Shown: positions 21,281-34,000 of the stretch, piece by piece
Layout of the letters: each line of letters starts with the position of its first letter
How positions within the stretch are numbered: position 1 is the first letter of the stretch
From: Moringa oleifera
Taxonomy: Eukaryota; Streptophyta; Magnoliopsida; Brassicales; Moringaceae
Assembly: GCA_021397835.1 (NCBI GenBank)
Contig: JAJFZO010000042.1
Span: 35,001-99,000 of the forward strand
Direction of reading: 5' to 3'
Length of the DNA: 64,000 nucleotides
Position numbers and translations under genes: made by a program
Notes under the pieces: generated by a model
Databases searched by the model: none
What the model was told of the DNA's origin: nothing
What the model saw: only the letters and a program-made list of their open reading frames with translations

Positions 21281-24200
21281 GCGAGCGAGCCAGAGGAGCC
21301 GCATCGCACAGACCTTGGGAATGGGAGGCATGCCCCGGAAGCCTCGAGTAGGGATGGCATGGACCAAGTGCCGAGCGTGCGGCAGCGGTGGGCGCGCCAG
21401 CGAGGCCACAGGCGACCATCGCGAGCCGGCCCCCTCGTTCCTGTCCCTCGATTAAGTGCCCAGCGAGGGAGCCAGGGGAGCCGCGTTGCATGAACCCTGG
21501 GCACGGGAGGCATGCCTAGGTAGCTCCCAGCAGGCACAGCATGGGCCAAGTGCCCAGCGTGTGGCAGCGGTGGGCGCGCCAACAAGGCCGCAAGCGCCCA
21601 TCGCGAGCCAGCCCCCTCGTCCCTGTCCCTTGTCTAAGTGCCCAGCGAGCAAGCCAGGGGAGCTGCATCGCATGGACTCTGGGTACGGGAGGCATGCCCC
21701 GGCAGCCCCCAGCAGGTACAGCATGGGCCACGGGCCCAGCATGCGGCAGCGGTGGGCGCATCAGCCAGGCCACAGGCGCCCATCACGAGCCAGCCACCTC
21801 GCCCCTGTCCGTCGACTAAGTGCCCAGCGAGCTAGCCAGGGGAGCCGTATCACATGGACCCTGCTCATGGGAGGCATGCCCAGGAAGCGCCCAGCAGGCA
21901 CGGCATGGGCCAAGTGCCCAGCGTGCTGCATCGGCGGGCGCGCCAGCCAGGCCACGGGCGCCCATCTCAAGCCAGCCCCCTCGTCCACGTCCCTCGACTT
22001 AGAGCCCCCTGAGCGAGCCAGCGGAGCAGTGTCACATGGACTCTAGGCGTGGGAGGCATTCCCAGGAAGCCCCCAGCAGGCACGGCATGGGCCAAGTGCC
22101 CAGCGTGCTGCAGTGGCGGGTGCGCCAGCGAGGCCACAGGCGCCCATCTCTAGCCAGCCCCCTCGTCCCTGACCCTCGACTTAGTGCCCCTTGAGTGAGC
22201 CAGGGGAGTCGTGTTGCATGGACTGTGGGCATGGTAGGCTTGCCCAGGCAGCCCCCAGCAGGCACGGCATGGGCCAAGTGCACGGCGTGCGGCAGCGGTG
22301 GGCGTGCCTGCGAGGCCACAGGCGCCCATCGCAAGCGAGCCCCCTCGTCCCTGTCCCTCGATTAAGTGCCCAGTGAGCGAGCCAGGGGAGCCGCGTTGCA
22401 TGGACCCTGTGCATGGGAGGCATGCCCTGGAAGCCCCCAGCAGGCACGGCATGGGCCAAGTGCCAAGCGTGCGGCAGCGGTGGGCGCACCAGCCAGGCCA
22501 CAGGCGCCCATCGTGAAACAGCCCCCTCATCCCTGTCCCTCGACCAAGTGCCCAACGAGCAAGCCAGTGGATCCGTGTCACACAGACCCTGGGCAAGGGA
22601 GGCATGCCCTGGAAGCCCCCATTAGGCATGGCTTGGGCCAAGTGCCAAGCGCACGGCAGCGGTGGGCGTGCCAGCGAGGCCACAGGAGCCCATCGTGAGC
22701 CAGCCCCCTCGTCCCTGTCCCTAGACTAAGTGCCCAGGGAGCGAGCCAGGGGAGCCGCATCGCATGGACCCTGGGCACGGGAGGCAAGCCCCGGCAGCCC
22801 CCAGCAGGCATGGCCTGGGGCAAGTGCCGAGCGTGCGGCAGCGGTGGGCGCGCCAGCCAGCCCACAGGCGTCCATCGTGAGCCAGCCCCCTCGTCCCTGT
22901 CCGTCAACTAAGTGCCCAGCGAGCGAGCCAGGGGAGCCGCGTCGCATGGACCCTGGGCATGGGAGGAATGCCTGGCGGCCCCCAGCAGGCATGGCATAGG
23001 CCAATTTCCGAGTATGTGGCAGCGGTGGGGGCGACAGCCAGGCCACAGGCGCCCATCGCGAGCCCGCCCCCTCGTCCCTGTCCCTCGAGCAAGTGCCCAT
23101 CGAGCAAGCCAGGTGAGCCGCATCGCACAGACACTGGGCACGGGAGGAATGCCAAGGCAGCCCCCAGCAGGCACGCATGGGCCAAGTGCCCAGCGAGCGG
23201 CAGCAGTGGGTACGAAAGCAAGGCCACGGGCGCCCATCTCGAGCCAGCCCCCTCGTCCATGTCCCTCGACTTAATGCCCCGTGAGCGAGCCAGGGGAGCA
23301 GTGTCACATGGACTATAGGCACGGGAGGCATACCCAGGAAGCCCCCAGCAGGCACGGCATGGGCCAAGTGCCCAGCGTGCTGCAGTGGTGGGTGCGCCAG
23401 CGAGGACACAGGCGCCCATCTCTAGCCAGCCCCCTCGTCCCTGACCCTTGACTTAGTGCCCCTTGAGCGAGCCAGGGGAGCCGTGTTTCATGGACAGTGG
23501 GCATGGTAGGCTTGCCCAGGCAGCCCCCAGCAGGCACGGCATGGGCCAAGTGCCCAGCGTGTGGCAGCGGTGGGCGCGCCAGCGAGGCCACGGGCGCCCA
23601 TCTCGAGCGGGCCCCCTCGTCCATGTCCCTCGACTTAGTGCCCCGTGAGCGAGCCAGGGGAGCCGCGTCACATGGACTCTCGGCTTGGGAGGCATGCCCA
23701 GGTAGACCCCAGCAGGCATGGCATGGGCCAAGTGCCGGGCGTGCAGCAGCAGTGGGCGAGCCAGCCAGGCCACAGGCGCCCATCGCGAGCCAGCCCCCTC
23801 GTCTCTGCCCCTCGACTAAGTGCCAAGCGAGCGAGCCAGGGGAGCCATGTGGCATGGGCCCTTGGCACAGGAGGCATGCCCAGGCAGCCCCCAGCAGGAA
23901 CGGCATGGGCCAATTTCCCAGCGTGCGGCAGCGGTGGGCACGCCAGCAAGTCCACAGGCGCCCATCGCGAGCCAGCCCCATCGTCCCTGTCCCTCGACTA
24001 TGTGCCCAGCGAGAGAGCCAGGGGAGCCACGTCGCACGACTCTGGTCATGGGAGGCATGCCCCGGCTGCCCCCAGCAGGCACGGCATGGGTCAAGTGCCC
24101 AGCGTGCGGTAGAGGTGGGCGCACCAGCCAGACCACAGGCGCCCATCGTGAGCCAGCCCCCTCGTCCCTGTCCCTCGACTAAGTGCCCAGCGAGCGATCC

Positions 24201-24517
24201 AGAGGGGCCCGTTGCATGGACCCTTGGCAAGGGAAGCATGCCCAGGCAGCCCCCAGCAGGGGCGGCATGGGCCAAGTGCCGAGCGTGTGGCAGTGGTGGG
24301 CGCGCCAGCGAGGCCACAGGCGCCCATCGCGAGCCAGCCCCCTCGTCCCTGTCCCTTGACTAAGTGCCCAGCGAGCGAGCCAGGGGAGCCACGTCGCATG
24401 GACCCTGGGCATGGGGGCATGCCCAGGAAGCCCCCAGCAGGCACGGCATGGGCCAAGTGCCCAGCGAGCGGCAGCGGTGGGCGCGCCAACCAGGTCACGG
24501 GCGCCCATCGCAAGCCA

Positions 24518-24700
24518 GCCCCCTCGTCCCTGCCCCTCGACAGACTGCCCAGCGTGCGAGCGAGGGGTGCCGCGTCGCAAGGACCCTTGGCACGAGTGGC
24601 ATGCCCAGTCAGCCCCCAGCAGGCACGGCATGGGCTGCTCACCCAGCGTGCGGCAGCGGTGGGCGCGCCAGCCAGGCCGCAGACGCCCATAGCGAGCCCG
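24518..24700 (+). repeat. Single family A monomer inside block B
   Basis: CTGCCCCTCGACAGACTG, then GGGGTGCC and CTGCTCACCCAGCGTGCGGC appear for one monomer, flanked by B monomers (CCAAGTGCCCAG) on both sides. A second such A monomer lies at about 25,245-25,430, 726 bp away, and shares GTGCGAGCGAGGGGTGC. The pair behaves as part of a mixed four-monomer unit (three B, one A). Confidence 0.75.
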
Positions 24701-25244
24701 CCCAACGTCCCTGTCCCTCAACTAAGTGCCCGGCGAGCGAGCCAGGGGAGCCGCGACGCATGGACCCTGGGTCTTGGAGGCATGCCACGGCAGTCCCCAG
24801 CAGGAACAGCATGGGCCAAGTGCCCAGCGTGCGGCAGCGGTGGGCCCGCCAGCGAGGCCACAGGCGCCCATTGCGAGCCAGCCCCCTCGTCCCTGTCCCT
24901 CGACTAAGGGCCCAGTGAGCGAGCCAAGAGAGCCGCATCGCACAGACCCTGGGCATGAGAGGTATGCCTAGGAAGCCCTCAGCAGGCACGGCATGGGCCA
25001 AGTGCCCAGCGGGCGGCAGAGGAGGGCGCGCCAGCCAGGCCACAGGCGCCCATCGCGAGCCAGCCCCCTCGTCCCGGTCCCTCGACTAAGTGCCCAGCGA
25101 GCGAGCCAGGGGAGCCGCGTCGCATGGACCATGGGCACGGCGGCATGCCCAGGAAACCCCCAGCAGGCACAGCATGGGCCAAGTGCCCTGTGTGCGGCGG
25201 CGGTGGGCGTGCTAGCCAGGTCACGGGCGCCCATCGCGAGCCAG

Positions 25245-25430
25245 CCCCCTCGTCCCTGCCCCTCGACTGACTGCCCAGCGTGCGAGCGAGGGGTGCTGCG
25301 TTGCAAGGACCCTTGGCATGAGTGGCATGCCCAGTCAGCCTGCAGCAGGCACGGCATGGGCTGCTCGCCTAGCTTGTGGCAGCGGTGGGCGCACCAGCCA
25401 GGCCGCAGGCGCCCATAGCGAGCCCATCCC
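25245..25430 (+). repeat. Second family A monomer inside block B
   Basis: Carries CTGCCCCTCGACTGACTG, GAGCGAGGGGTGCTGCG and CTGCTCGCCTAG, with B monomers on each side. It lies one four-monomer step after the A island at 24,518. The two islands share upstream and downstream variants, so they were probably copied together. Confidence 0.75.
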
Positions 25431-27079
25431 CACGTCCCTGTCCCTCGACTAAGTGCCCAGCGAGCGAGCCAGGGGAGCTGCGTCGCATGGACCCTAGGCA
25501 TGGGAGGCATTCCACGGCAGCCCCCAGCAGGAACGGCATGGGCCAAGTGCCCAGCGTGCGGCAGCAGTGGGCCCGCCAGCGAGGCTGCAGGCGCCCATTG
25601 CGGGCCAGCCCCCTCGTCCCTGTCCCTCGACTAAGTGCCCAGTGAGCGAGCCAGGGGAGCCATGTCGCACAGACGCTGGGTGCGGGAGGCATGCCCCGGC
25701 AGCCCCCAGCAGGCATGGCATGGGCCTAGTGCCCAGAGTGCGGCAGCGGTGGGCGCGCTAGCGAGGCCACAGGCGCCCATCGCGAGCCATCCCCATCGTC
25801 CCTCTCCCTAGACTTAGTGCCAAGCGAGCGAGAAAGGGGAGCCGCGTCGCACAGACTCTGGGCGTGGGAGGCATGCCCAGGAAGCCCCCAGCAGGCACGG
25901 CATGGGCCAAGTGCCCAGCGAGCTGCAGCAGTGGGCGCGCCAGCCAGGCCACGGGCGCCAATCACGAGCCAGCCCCCTCGTTCTTGTCCCTCGACTAAGT
26001 GCCCAGCGAGCGAGCCAGGGGAGCCACGTTGCATGGACCCCAGGCATCGGAGGCATGCCCAGGCAGCCCCCAGCAGGTACGGAATGGCCCAAGTGCCCAG
26101 GGTTCGGACACGGTGTGCGCGCCAGCCAGGCCACAGGCGCCCATCGCGATCCAGCCCCCTCGTCCCTGTCCCTCGACTAAGTGCCCAGCGAGCAGGCCAG
26201 GGGAGATGCGTCAAATGGACCCTGGGCATGGGTGGCATGCCCTGGCAGCCCACAGCAGGCATGCCATGGGCCAAGTACCCAGCGTTCGGAAGCGGTGGTC
26301 GCGCTAGCCAAGCCACAGGCGCCAATCACGAGCCATCCCCCTCGTCCCTGTCACTCGACTAAGTGCCCAGCGAGCGAGCCAGACGAGTGGCATCACACGG
26401 ACCCTGGGCATGGCAGGCATGCCCCGGCAGCCCCCAGCAGGCACAGCATGGGCCATGTGCCCAGCGTCAGGCAGCGGTGGGCGTGCCAGCGAGTCCCCAG
26501 GCGCCCATCGCGAGCCAGCCCCCTTGTTCCTGTCCCTCGACTAAGTGCCCAGCGAGCGAGCCATGACAGCCGCGCCGTATGGACCTTGGGCATGGGAGGC
26601 ATGCCCCGGCAGCCCCTAGCAGGCACGGCATGGGCCAAGTGCCGAGTGTGAGGCAGCGGTGGGCGCGCCAGCCAGGCCACAGGCGCCCATCGCGAGCCAG
26701 CCCCCTTGTCTCTGTCCCTCGACTAACTGCCCAGCGAGCGAGCCAGGGGAGCCATGTGGCATGGACCCTTGGCACAGGAGGCATGCCCAGGCAGCCCCCA
26801 GCAGGAATGGCATGGGCTAATCTCCCAGAGTGCGGCAGCGGTGGGCGCGCCAGCAAGTCCACAGGCGGCCATCACGAGCCAGCCCCATCGTCCCTGTCCC
26901 TCGACTATGTGCCCAGCGAGAGAGCCAGGGGAGCCACGTCGCACGGACCCTGGTCATGGGAGGCATGCCCTGGCAGCCCCCAGTAGGCACGGCATGGGTC
27001 AAGTGCCCAGCGTGCGGCAGCGGTGGGCGTCCCAGCGAGGTCACAGGCGCCCATTGCGAGCCAGCCCCCTCGTCCCTGT

Positions 27080-27590
27080 CCCTCATCTAAGTGCCCAGCG
27101 AGCGAGCCAGAGGAGCCGCGTTGCACGAACCCTGGGCACGGGAGGCATGCCTAGGTAGCCCCCAGCAGGCACGGCATGGGCCAAGTGCCCAGATTGCGGC
27201 AAAGGTGGGCGCGACTGCCAGGCCACGGGCGCCCATCACGAGCCAGCCCGCTCGTCCCTGTCCCTCGACTAAGTGCCCTGCGAGCGAGCAAGGGGAGCTC
27301 CGTCGCACAGACCCTAGCCCTGGCAGGCATGCCCCGGCAGCGCCCAGCAGGCACAGCATGGGCCAAGTGCCCAGCGTGTGGCAGCGGTGGGCGCGCCAAC
27401 AAGGCCGCAAACGCCCATCGCGAGCCAGCCCCCTCGCCCCTGTCCCTTGTCTAAGGGCCCAGCGAGCAAGGCAGGGGAGCCGCATCGCATGGACCCTGGG
27501 TATGGGAGGCATGCCCTGGCAGCCCGCAGCAGGTACAGCATGGGCCAAGGGCCCAGCATGCGGCAGCGGTGGGCGCATCAGCCAGGCCAC
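27080..27590 (+). repeat. Distal copy of the 14,165-14,680 segment
   Basis: Repeats the same rare words in the same order: AGATTGCGGCAAAGGTGGGC at about 27,191, GAGCTCCGTCGCACAGACCC at about 27,295, GCCAACAAGGCCGCAAACGC at about 27,395 and GTCTAAGGGCCCAGCGAGCA at about 27,450. Isolated substitutions separate it from the first copy. Confidence 0.75.
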
Positions 27591-28829
27591 AGGCACCCAT
27601 CATAAGCCAGCCACCTCGCCCCTGTCCCTCGACTAAGTGCCCAGCGAGCAAGCCAGGGGAGCCGTATCGCATGGACCCTGGGCACGGGAGGCATTCCCAG
27701 GAAGCCCCCAGCAGGCATGGCATGGGCCAAGTGCCCAGCGTGCTACAGTGGTGGGTGCGCCAGCGAGGCCACAGGCGCCCATCTCTAGCCAGCCCCCTCG
27801 TCCCTGACCCTCGACTTAGAGCACCATGAGTGAGCCAGGGGAGCCGTGTTGCATGGCTGTGGGCACGATAGGCTTGCCCAGGCAGCCCCCAGCAGGCACA
27901 GCATGGGCCAAGTGCCCAGCGTTTGGCAGCGGTGGGCACGCCAGCGAGGCCACGGGCGCCCATCTTGAGCCAGCCCCCTCGTCCATGTCCCTCGACTTAG
28001 TGCCCCGTGAGCGAGCCAGGGGAGCCGCGTCACATGGACTCTTGGCACGGGAGGCATGCCCAGGCAGACTTCAGCAGGCACGGCATGGGTCAAGTGCCGA
28101 GCGTGTGGCAGTGGTGGGCGCGCCAGCCAGGCCACAGGCGCCCATCGTGAGCCAGCCCCATCGTCCCTGTCCCTTGTCTAAGTGCCCAGCGAGCAAGGAA
28201 GGGGAGCCGCATGGCATGGACCCTGGGTACAGGAGGCATGCCCAGGAAGCCCCCAGCAGGCACGGCATGGGCCAAGTGCCCAGCGTGCGGGATCGGCGGG
28301 TGCGCCAGAGAGGCCACGGGCGCCCATCTCGAGCCAGCCCCCTCGTCCATGTCCCTCGACTTTGTGCCCCATGAGCGAGCCAGGGGAGCAGTGTCACATG
28401 GACTCTAGGCACGGGAGGCATTCCCAGGAAGCCCCCAGCAGGCATGGCATTGGCCAAGTGCCCATCGTGCTGCAGTGGTGGGTGCGCCAGCGAGGCCACA
28501 GGTGCCCATCTCTAGCCAGCCCCCTCGTCCCTGTCACTCGACTAAGTGCCCAGCGAGTGAGCCAGAAGAGCTGCGATGCATGGACCCTGGGCATGGCAGG
28601 CATGCCTCAGCAGCCCCCAGCAGGCACAGCATGGGCGAAGTGCCCAGCGTGAGGCAGCGGTGGGCGTGCCAGCGTGTCCACAGGCGCCCATCGCGAGCCA
28701 GCCCCCTTGTTCCTGTCCCTCGACTAAGTGCCCAGTGAGTGAGCCATGACAGCCGCACCGTACGGACCTTGGGCATGGGAGGCATGCCACGGCAGCTGCT
28801 AGCAGGCACGGCATGGGCCAAGTGCCGAG

Positions 28830-31560
28830 TGTGAGGCAGCGGTGGGCGCGCCAGCCAGGCCACAGGCGCCAATCGTGAGCCAGCCCCCTCGTCTCTGTCC
28901 CTCGACTAACTGCCCAGCGAGCGAGCCTGGGGAGCCATGTGGCATGGAACCTTGGCACAGGAGGCATGCCCAGGCAGCCCCCAGCAGGAATGGCATGGGC
29001 CAATCTCCCAGCGTGCGGCAGCGGTGGGCGCGCCAGCAAGTCCACAGGCGGCCATCGCGAGCCAGCCCCATCGTCCCTGTCCCTCGACTATGTGCCAAGC
29101 GAGAGAGCCAGGGGAGCCACGTTGCATGGACCCTGGTCATGGGAGGCATGCCCCGGCAGCCCCCAGTAGGCACAGCATGGGTCAAGTGCCCAGCGTGCGG
29201 CAGCGGTGGGCGTCCCAGCGATGCCACAGGCGCCCATCGCGAGCCAGCCCCCTCGTCCCTGTCCCTCGTCTAAGTGCCCAGCGAGCGAGCCAGAGGAGCC
29301 GCGTCGCACGGACCCTGGGCATGGGAGGCATGCCCCGGAAGCCCCGAGTAGGCATGGCATGGGCCAAGTGCCGAGCGTGCGGCAGCGGTGGGCGCGCCAA
29401 CAAGGCCGCAAGCGCCCATCGCGAGCCGGCCCCCTCGTCCCTTTCCCTTGTCTATGTGCCCAGCGAGCAAGGCAGGGGAGCCGCATCGCATGGACCCTGG
29501 GTACAGGAGGCATGCCCAGGAAGCCCCCAGCAGGCACGGCATGGGTCAAGTGCCCAGCGTGCGGCATCGGCGGGTGCGCCAGCCAGGCCACGGGCGCCCA
29601 TCTCGAGCCAGCCCCCTCGTCCATGTCCTTCGACTTTGTGCCCCATGAGCGAACCAGGGGAGCAGTGTCACATGGACTCTAGGCACGGGAGGCATTCCCA
29701 GGAAGCCCCCAGCAGGCATGGCATTGGCCAAGTGCCCAGCGTGCTGCAGTGGTGGGTGCGCCAGAGAGGCCACAGGTGCCCATCTCTAGCCAGCCCCCTC
29801 GTCCCTGACCCTCGACTTAGTGCCCCATGAGCGAGCCAAGGGAGCCATGTTGCATGGACTGTGGGCACGGTAGGCTTGCCCAGGCAGCCCCCAGCAGGCA
29901 CAGCATGGGCCAAGTGCCCAGCGTGTGGCAGCGGTGGGCGCGCCACCGAGGCCATGGGAGCCCATCTCGAGCCAGCCCCCTCGTCCATGTCCCTCGACTT
30001 AGTGCCCCATGATTGAGCCAGGGGAGCCGTGTCACATGGACTCTGGGCACGGAAGGCATGCCCAGGCAGACCCCAGCAGGCACGGCATGGGCCAAGTGCC
30101 GAGCGTGCGGCAGCAGTGGGCGCGCCAGCCAGGCCACAGGCGCCCATCGCGAGCCAGCCCCTCCGTCTCTGTCCCTCGACTAAGTGCCCAGCGAGCGAGC
30201 CAGGGGAGCCATGTGGCATGGACCCTTGGCACAGGAGGCATGCCCAGGCAGCCCCCAGCAGGAATGGCATGGGTCAATCTCCCAGCGTGCGGCAGCGGTG
30301 GGCGCGCCAGCAAGTCCACAGGCGGCCATCGCGAGCCAGCCCCATCGTCCCTGTCCCTCGACTATGTGCCAAGCGAGAGAGCCAGGAGAGCCACGTTGCA
30401 TGGACCCTGGTCATGGGAGGCATGCCCCGGCAGCCCCCAGTAGGCACGGCATGGGTCAAGTGCCCAGCGTGCGGCAGCGGTGGGCGTCCCAGCGATGCCA
30501 CAGGCGCCCATCGCGAGCCAGCCCCCTCGTCCCTGTCCCTCGTCTAAGTGCCCCGCGAGCGAGCCAGAGGAGCCGCGTCGCACGGACCCTGGGCATGGGA
30601 GGCATGCCCTGGAAGCCCCGAGTAGGCATGGCATGGGCCAAGTGCCGAGCGTGCGGCAGCGGTGCACGCGCCAACAAGGCCGCAAGCGCCCATCGCGAGC
30701 CAGCCCCCTCGTCCCTGTCCCTTGTCTATGTGCCCAGCGAGCAAGGCAGGGGAGCCGCATCGCATGGACCCTGGGTACGGGAGGCATGCCCAGGAATCCC
30801 CCAGCAGGCACGGCATGGGCCAAGTGCCCAGCGTGCGGCATCGTCGGGTGCGCCAGCCAGGCCACGGGCGCCCATCTCGAGCCAGCCCCCTCGTCCATGT
30901 CCTTCGACTTTGTGCCCCATGAGCGAACCTGGGGAGCAGTGTCACATGGACTCTAGGCACGGGAGGCATTCCCAGGAAGCCCCCAGCAGGCATGGCATTG
31001 GCCAAGTGCCCAGCGTGCTGCAGTGGTGGGTGCGCCAGCGAGGCCACAGGTGCCCATCTCTAGCCAGCTCCCTCGTCCCTGACCCTCGACTTAGTGCCCC
31101 ATGAGCGAGCCAAGGGAGCCGTGTTGCATGGACTGTGGGCACGGTAGGCTTGCCCAGGCAGCCCCCAGCAGGCACAGCATGGGCCAAGTACCCAGCGTGT
31201 GGCAGCGGTGGGCGCGCCAGCGAGGCCATGGGAGCCCATCTCGAGCCAGCCCCCTCGTCCATGTCCCTCGACTTAGTGCCCCATGAGCGAGCCAGGGGAG
31301 CCGTGTCACATGGACTCTGGGCACGGGAGGCATGCCCAGGCAGACCCCAGCAGGCACGGCATGGGCCAAGTGCCGAGCGTGCGGCAGCAGTGGGCGCGCC
31401 AGCCAGGCCACAGGCGCCCATCGCGACCCAGCCCCTCCGTCTCTGTCCCTCGACTAAGTGCCCAGCGAGCGAGCCAGGGGAGCCATGTGGCATGGACCCT
31501 TGGCACAGGAGGCATGCCCAGGCAGCCCCCAGCAGGAACGGCATGGGCCAATCTCCCAGC
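28830..31560 (+). repeat. Seven-monomer higher-order repeat, 1,274-bp period
   Basis: Copy 1 is about 28,830-30,103, copy 2 about 30,104-31,377, and a third begins and stops near 31,560. Private variants recur at exactly 1,274 bp (7 x 182): AAGTCCACAGGCGGCCATCG, GTCCCAGCGATGCCACAGGC, GTCCTTCGACTTTGTGCCCC, and GGAGCCCATCTCGAGCCAGC with CCATGGG before it. One copy is followed by a two-monomer insert near 31,560-31,690. Confidence 0.85.
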
Positions 31561-33869
31561 ATGCGGCAGCGGTGGGCGCATCAGCCAGGCCACAGGCGCC
31601 CATCACGAGCCAGCCACCTCGCCCCTGTCCGTCGACTAAGTGCCCAGCGAGCGAGCCAGGGGAGCCATGTGGCATGGACCCTTGGCACCGGAGGCATGCC
31701 CAGGCAGTCCCCAGCAGGAACGGCATGGGCCAATCTCCCAGCATGCGGCAGCGGTGGGCACGCCAGCAAGTCCACAGGCGCCCATCGCGAGCCAGCCCCA
31801 TCGTCCCTGTCCCTCGACTATGTGCCCAGCGAGAGAGCCAGAGGAGCCACGTCGCATGGACCCTGGTCATGGGAGGCATGCCCCGGCAGCCCCCAGCAGG
31901 CACGGCATGGGTCAAGTGCCCAGCGTGCGGCAGCGGTGGGCGTGCCAGCGAGGCCACAGGCACCCATCGCAAACCAGCCCCCTCTTCCCTGTCCCTCGTC
32001 TAAGTGCCCAGCGAGCGAGCCAGAGGAGCCGTATCGCATGGACCCTGGGCATGGGAGGCATGCCCAGGAAGCCCCCAGAAGGCACGGCATGGGCCAAGTG
32101 CCCAGCGTGTGGCATCGGCGGGTGCGCCAGCCAGGCCATGGGCGCCCATCTCGAGCCAGCCCCCTCGTCCATGTCCCTCGACTTAGTGCCCCATGAGCGA
32201 GCCAGCGGAGCAGTGTCACATGGACTCTAGGAATGGGAGGCATTCCCAGGCAGCCCCCAGCAGGCACGGCATGGGCCAAGTGCCCAGGGTGCTGCAGTGG
32301 TGGGTGCGCCAGCGAGGCCACAGGCGCCCATCTCTAGCCAGCCCCCTCGTCCCTGACCCTCGACTTAGTGCCCCTTGAGTGAGCCAGGGGAGCCGTGTTT
32401 AATGGACTGTGGGCACAGTAGGCTTGCCCAGGCAGCCCCAAGCAGGTACGGCATGGGCCAAGTGCCCAGCGTGCGGCAGCGGTTGGCGCGCCAGCAAGGC
32501 CACGTGCGCCCATCGCAAGCCAGCCCCCTCGTCCATGTCCCTCGACTTAGTGCCCTGTGAGCGAGCCAGGGGAGCCGCGTCACATGGACTCTGGGCACGG
32601 GAGGCATGCCCAGGCAGACCCCAGCAGGCAGGACATGGGCCAAGTGCCGAGCGTGCGGCAGCGGTGGGCGCGCCAGCCAGGCCACAGGCGCCCATCGCGA
32701 GCCAGCCCCCTCGTCTCTGTCCCTCGACTAAGTGCCCAGCGAGCGTGCCAGGGGTGCCATGTGGCATGGACCCTTGGCACAGGAGGCATGCCCAGGCAGC
32801 CCCCAGCAGGAATGGCATGGGCCAATCTCCCAGCATGCGGCAGAGGTGGGCACGCCAGCAAGTCCACAGGCGCCCATCGCGAGCCAGCCCCATCGTCCCT
32901 TTCCCTCGACTATGTGCCCAGAGAGAGAGCCAGGGGAGCCACGTCGCACGGACCCTGGTCATGGGAGGCATGCCCCGGCCGCCCCCAGCAGGCACGGCAT
33001 GGGTCAAGTGCCCAGCGTTCGGCAGCGGTGGGCGTGCCAGTGAGGCCACAGGCGCCCATCGCAAGACAGCCCCCTCTTCCCTGTCCCTCGTCTAAGTGCC
33101 CAGCGAGCGAGCCAGAGGAGCCGCATCGCACAGACCCTGGGCATGGGAGGCATGCCCCGGAAGCCCCGAGTAGGCATGGCATGGGCCAAGTGCTGAGCAT
33201 GCGGCAGCGGTGGGCGCGCCAGCCAGGCCACAGGCGCCCATCGCGAGCCAGCCCCCTCGTCTCTGTCCCTCGACTAAGTGCCCAGCGAGCGAGCCAGGGG
33301 AGCCATGTGGCATGGACCCTTGGAACAGGAGGCAGTCCCAGGCAGCTCCCAGCAGGAATGGCATGGGCCAATCTCCCAGCATGCGGCAGCGGTGGGCACG
33401 CCAGCAAGTCCACAGGCGCCCATCGCAAGCCAGCCCCATTGTCCCTGTCCCTCGACTATGTGCCCAGCGAGAGAGCCAGGGGAGTCACATCGCACGGACC
33501 CTGGTCATGGGAGGCATGCCCCGGCAGCCCCCAGCAGGCACGGCATGGGCCAAGTGCCCAGCGTGCGGCAGCGGTGGGCGCGCCCGCGAGGCCACGGGCG
33601 CCCATCTCGAGCCAGCCCCCTCTTCCATGTCCCTCGACTTAGTGCCCCGTGAGCGAGCCAGGGGAGCCGCGTCACATGGACTCTTGGCACTGGAGGCATG
33701 CCCAGGCAGACCCTAGCAGGCACGGCATGGGCCAAGTGCCGAGCGTGCTGCAGCGGTGGGCGTGCCAGCCAGGCCACAGGCGCCCATCGCGAGCCAGCCC
33801 CATCATCCCTGTCCCTCGACTATGTGCCCAGCGAGAGAGCCAGGGGAGCCACGTCGCACAGACCCTGGT

Positions 33870-34000
33870 CAAGGGTGGCATGCCCTGGCAGCCCAAAGCA
33901 GGCACGGCATGGGCTGCTCGCCCAGCATGCGGCTGCGGTGGGCGCCCCAGTCATGCCGCGGGCGCCTATCTCGAGCCAGCCCCCTCGTCCCTGCCACTCG
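33870..34000 (+). repeat. 131-bp family A patch identical to 37,828-37,958
   Basis: Within block B, sequence from CAAGGGTGGCATGCCCTGG to CCCTGCCACTCG is family A (CTGCTCGCCCAGCATGCGGC) and, read base by base, matches 37,828-37,958 without a difference. Before it the monomer is B (CCTGGTCA), and after it B words resume (TCTAAGTGCCCAGCGA). This looks like a conversion tract or an assembly join. The damaged stretch starts directly after it. Confidence 0.8.

Larger units (their letters stand above)
8086..33869 (+). repeat. Family B satellite block
   Basis: Same 182-bp monomer and orientation, but with CCAAGTGCCCAG in place of CTGCTCGCCCAG, GCCACAGGC or GCCACGGGC in place of GCCGCGGGC, GGAGGCATGCC in place of GGTGGCACGCC, and GGGGAGCC after CGAGCGAGCCA. 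Several B subtypes recur: one with CTCGACTTAGTGCCCC and GTCACATGGACTCT; one with ATGTGGCATGGACCCTTGGC; one with CTCGACTATGTGCCCAGCGA and CCTGGTCATGGG; one with CTCGTCTAAGTG and CCAGAGGAGCC. They are arranged in short higher-order repeats described separately. A diverged part is 11,740-12,120, where one monomer lacks about 10 bp near 12,025. Confidence 0.9.
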
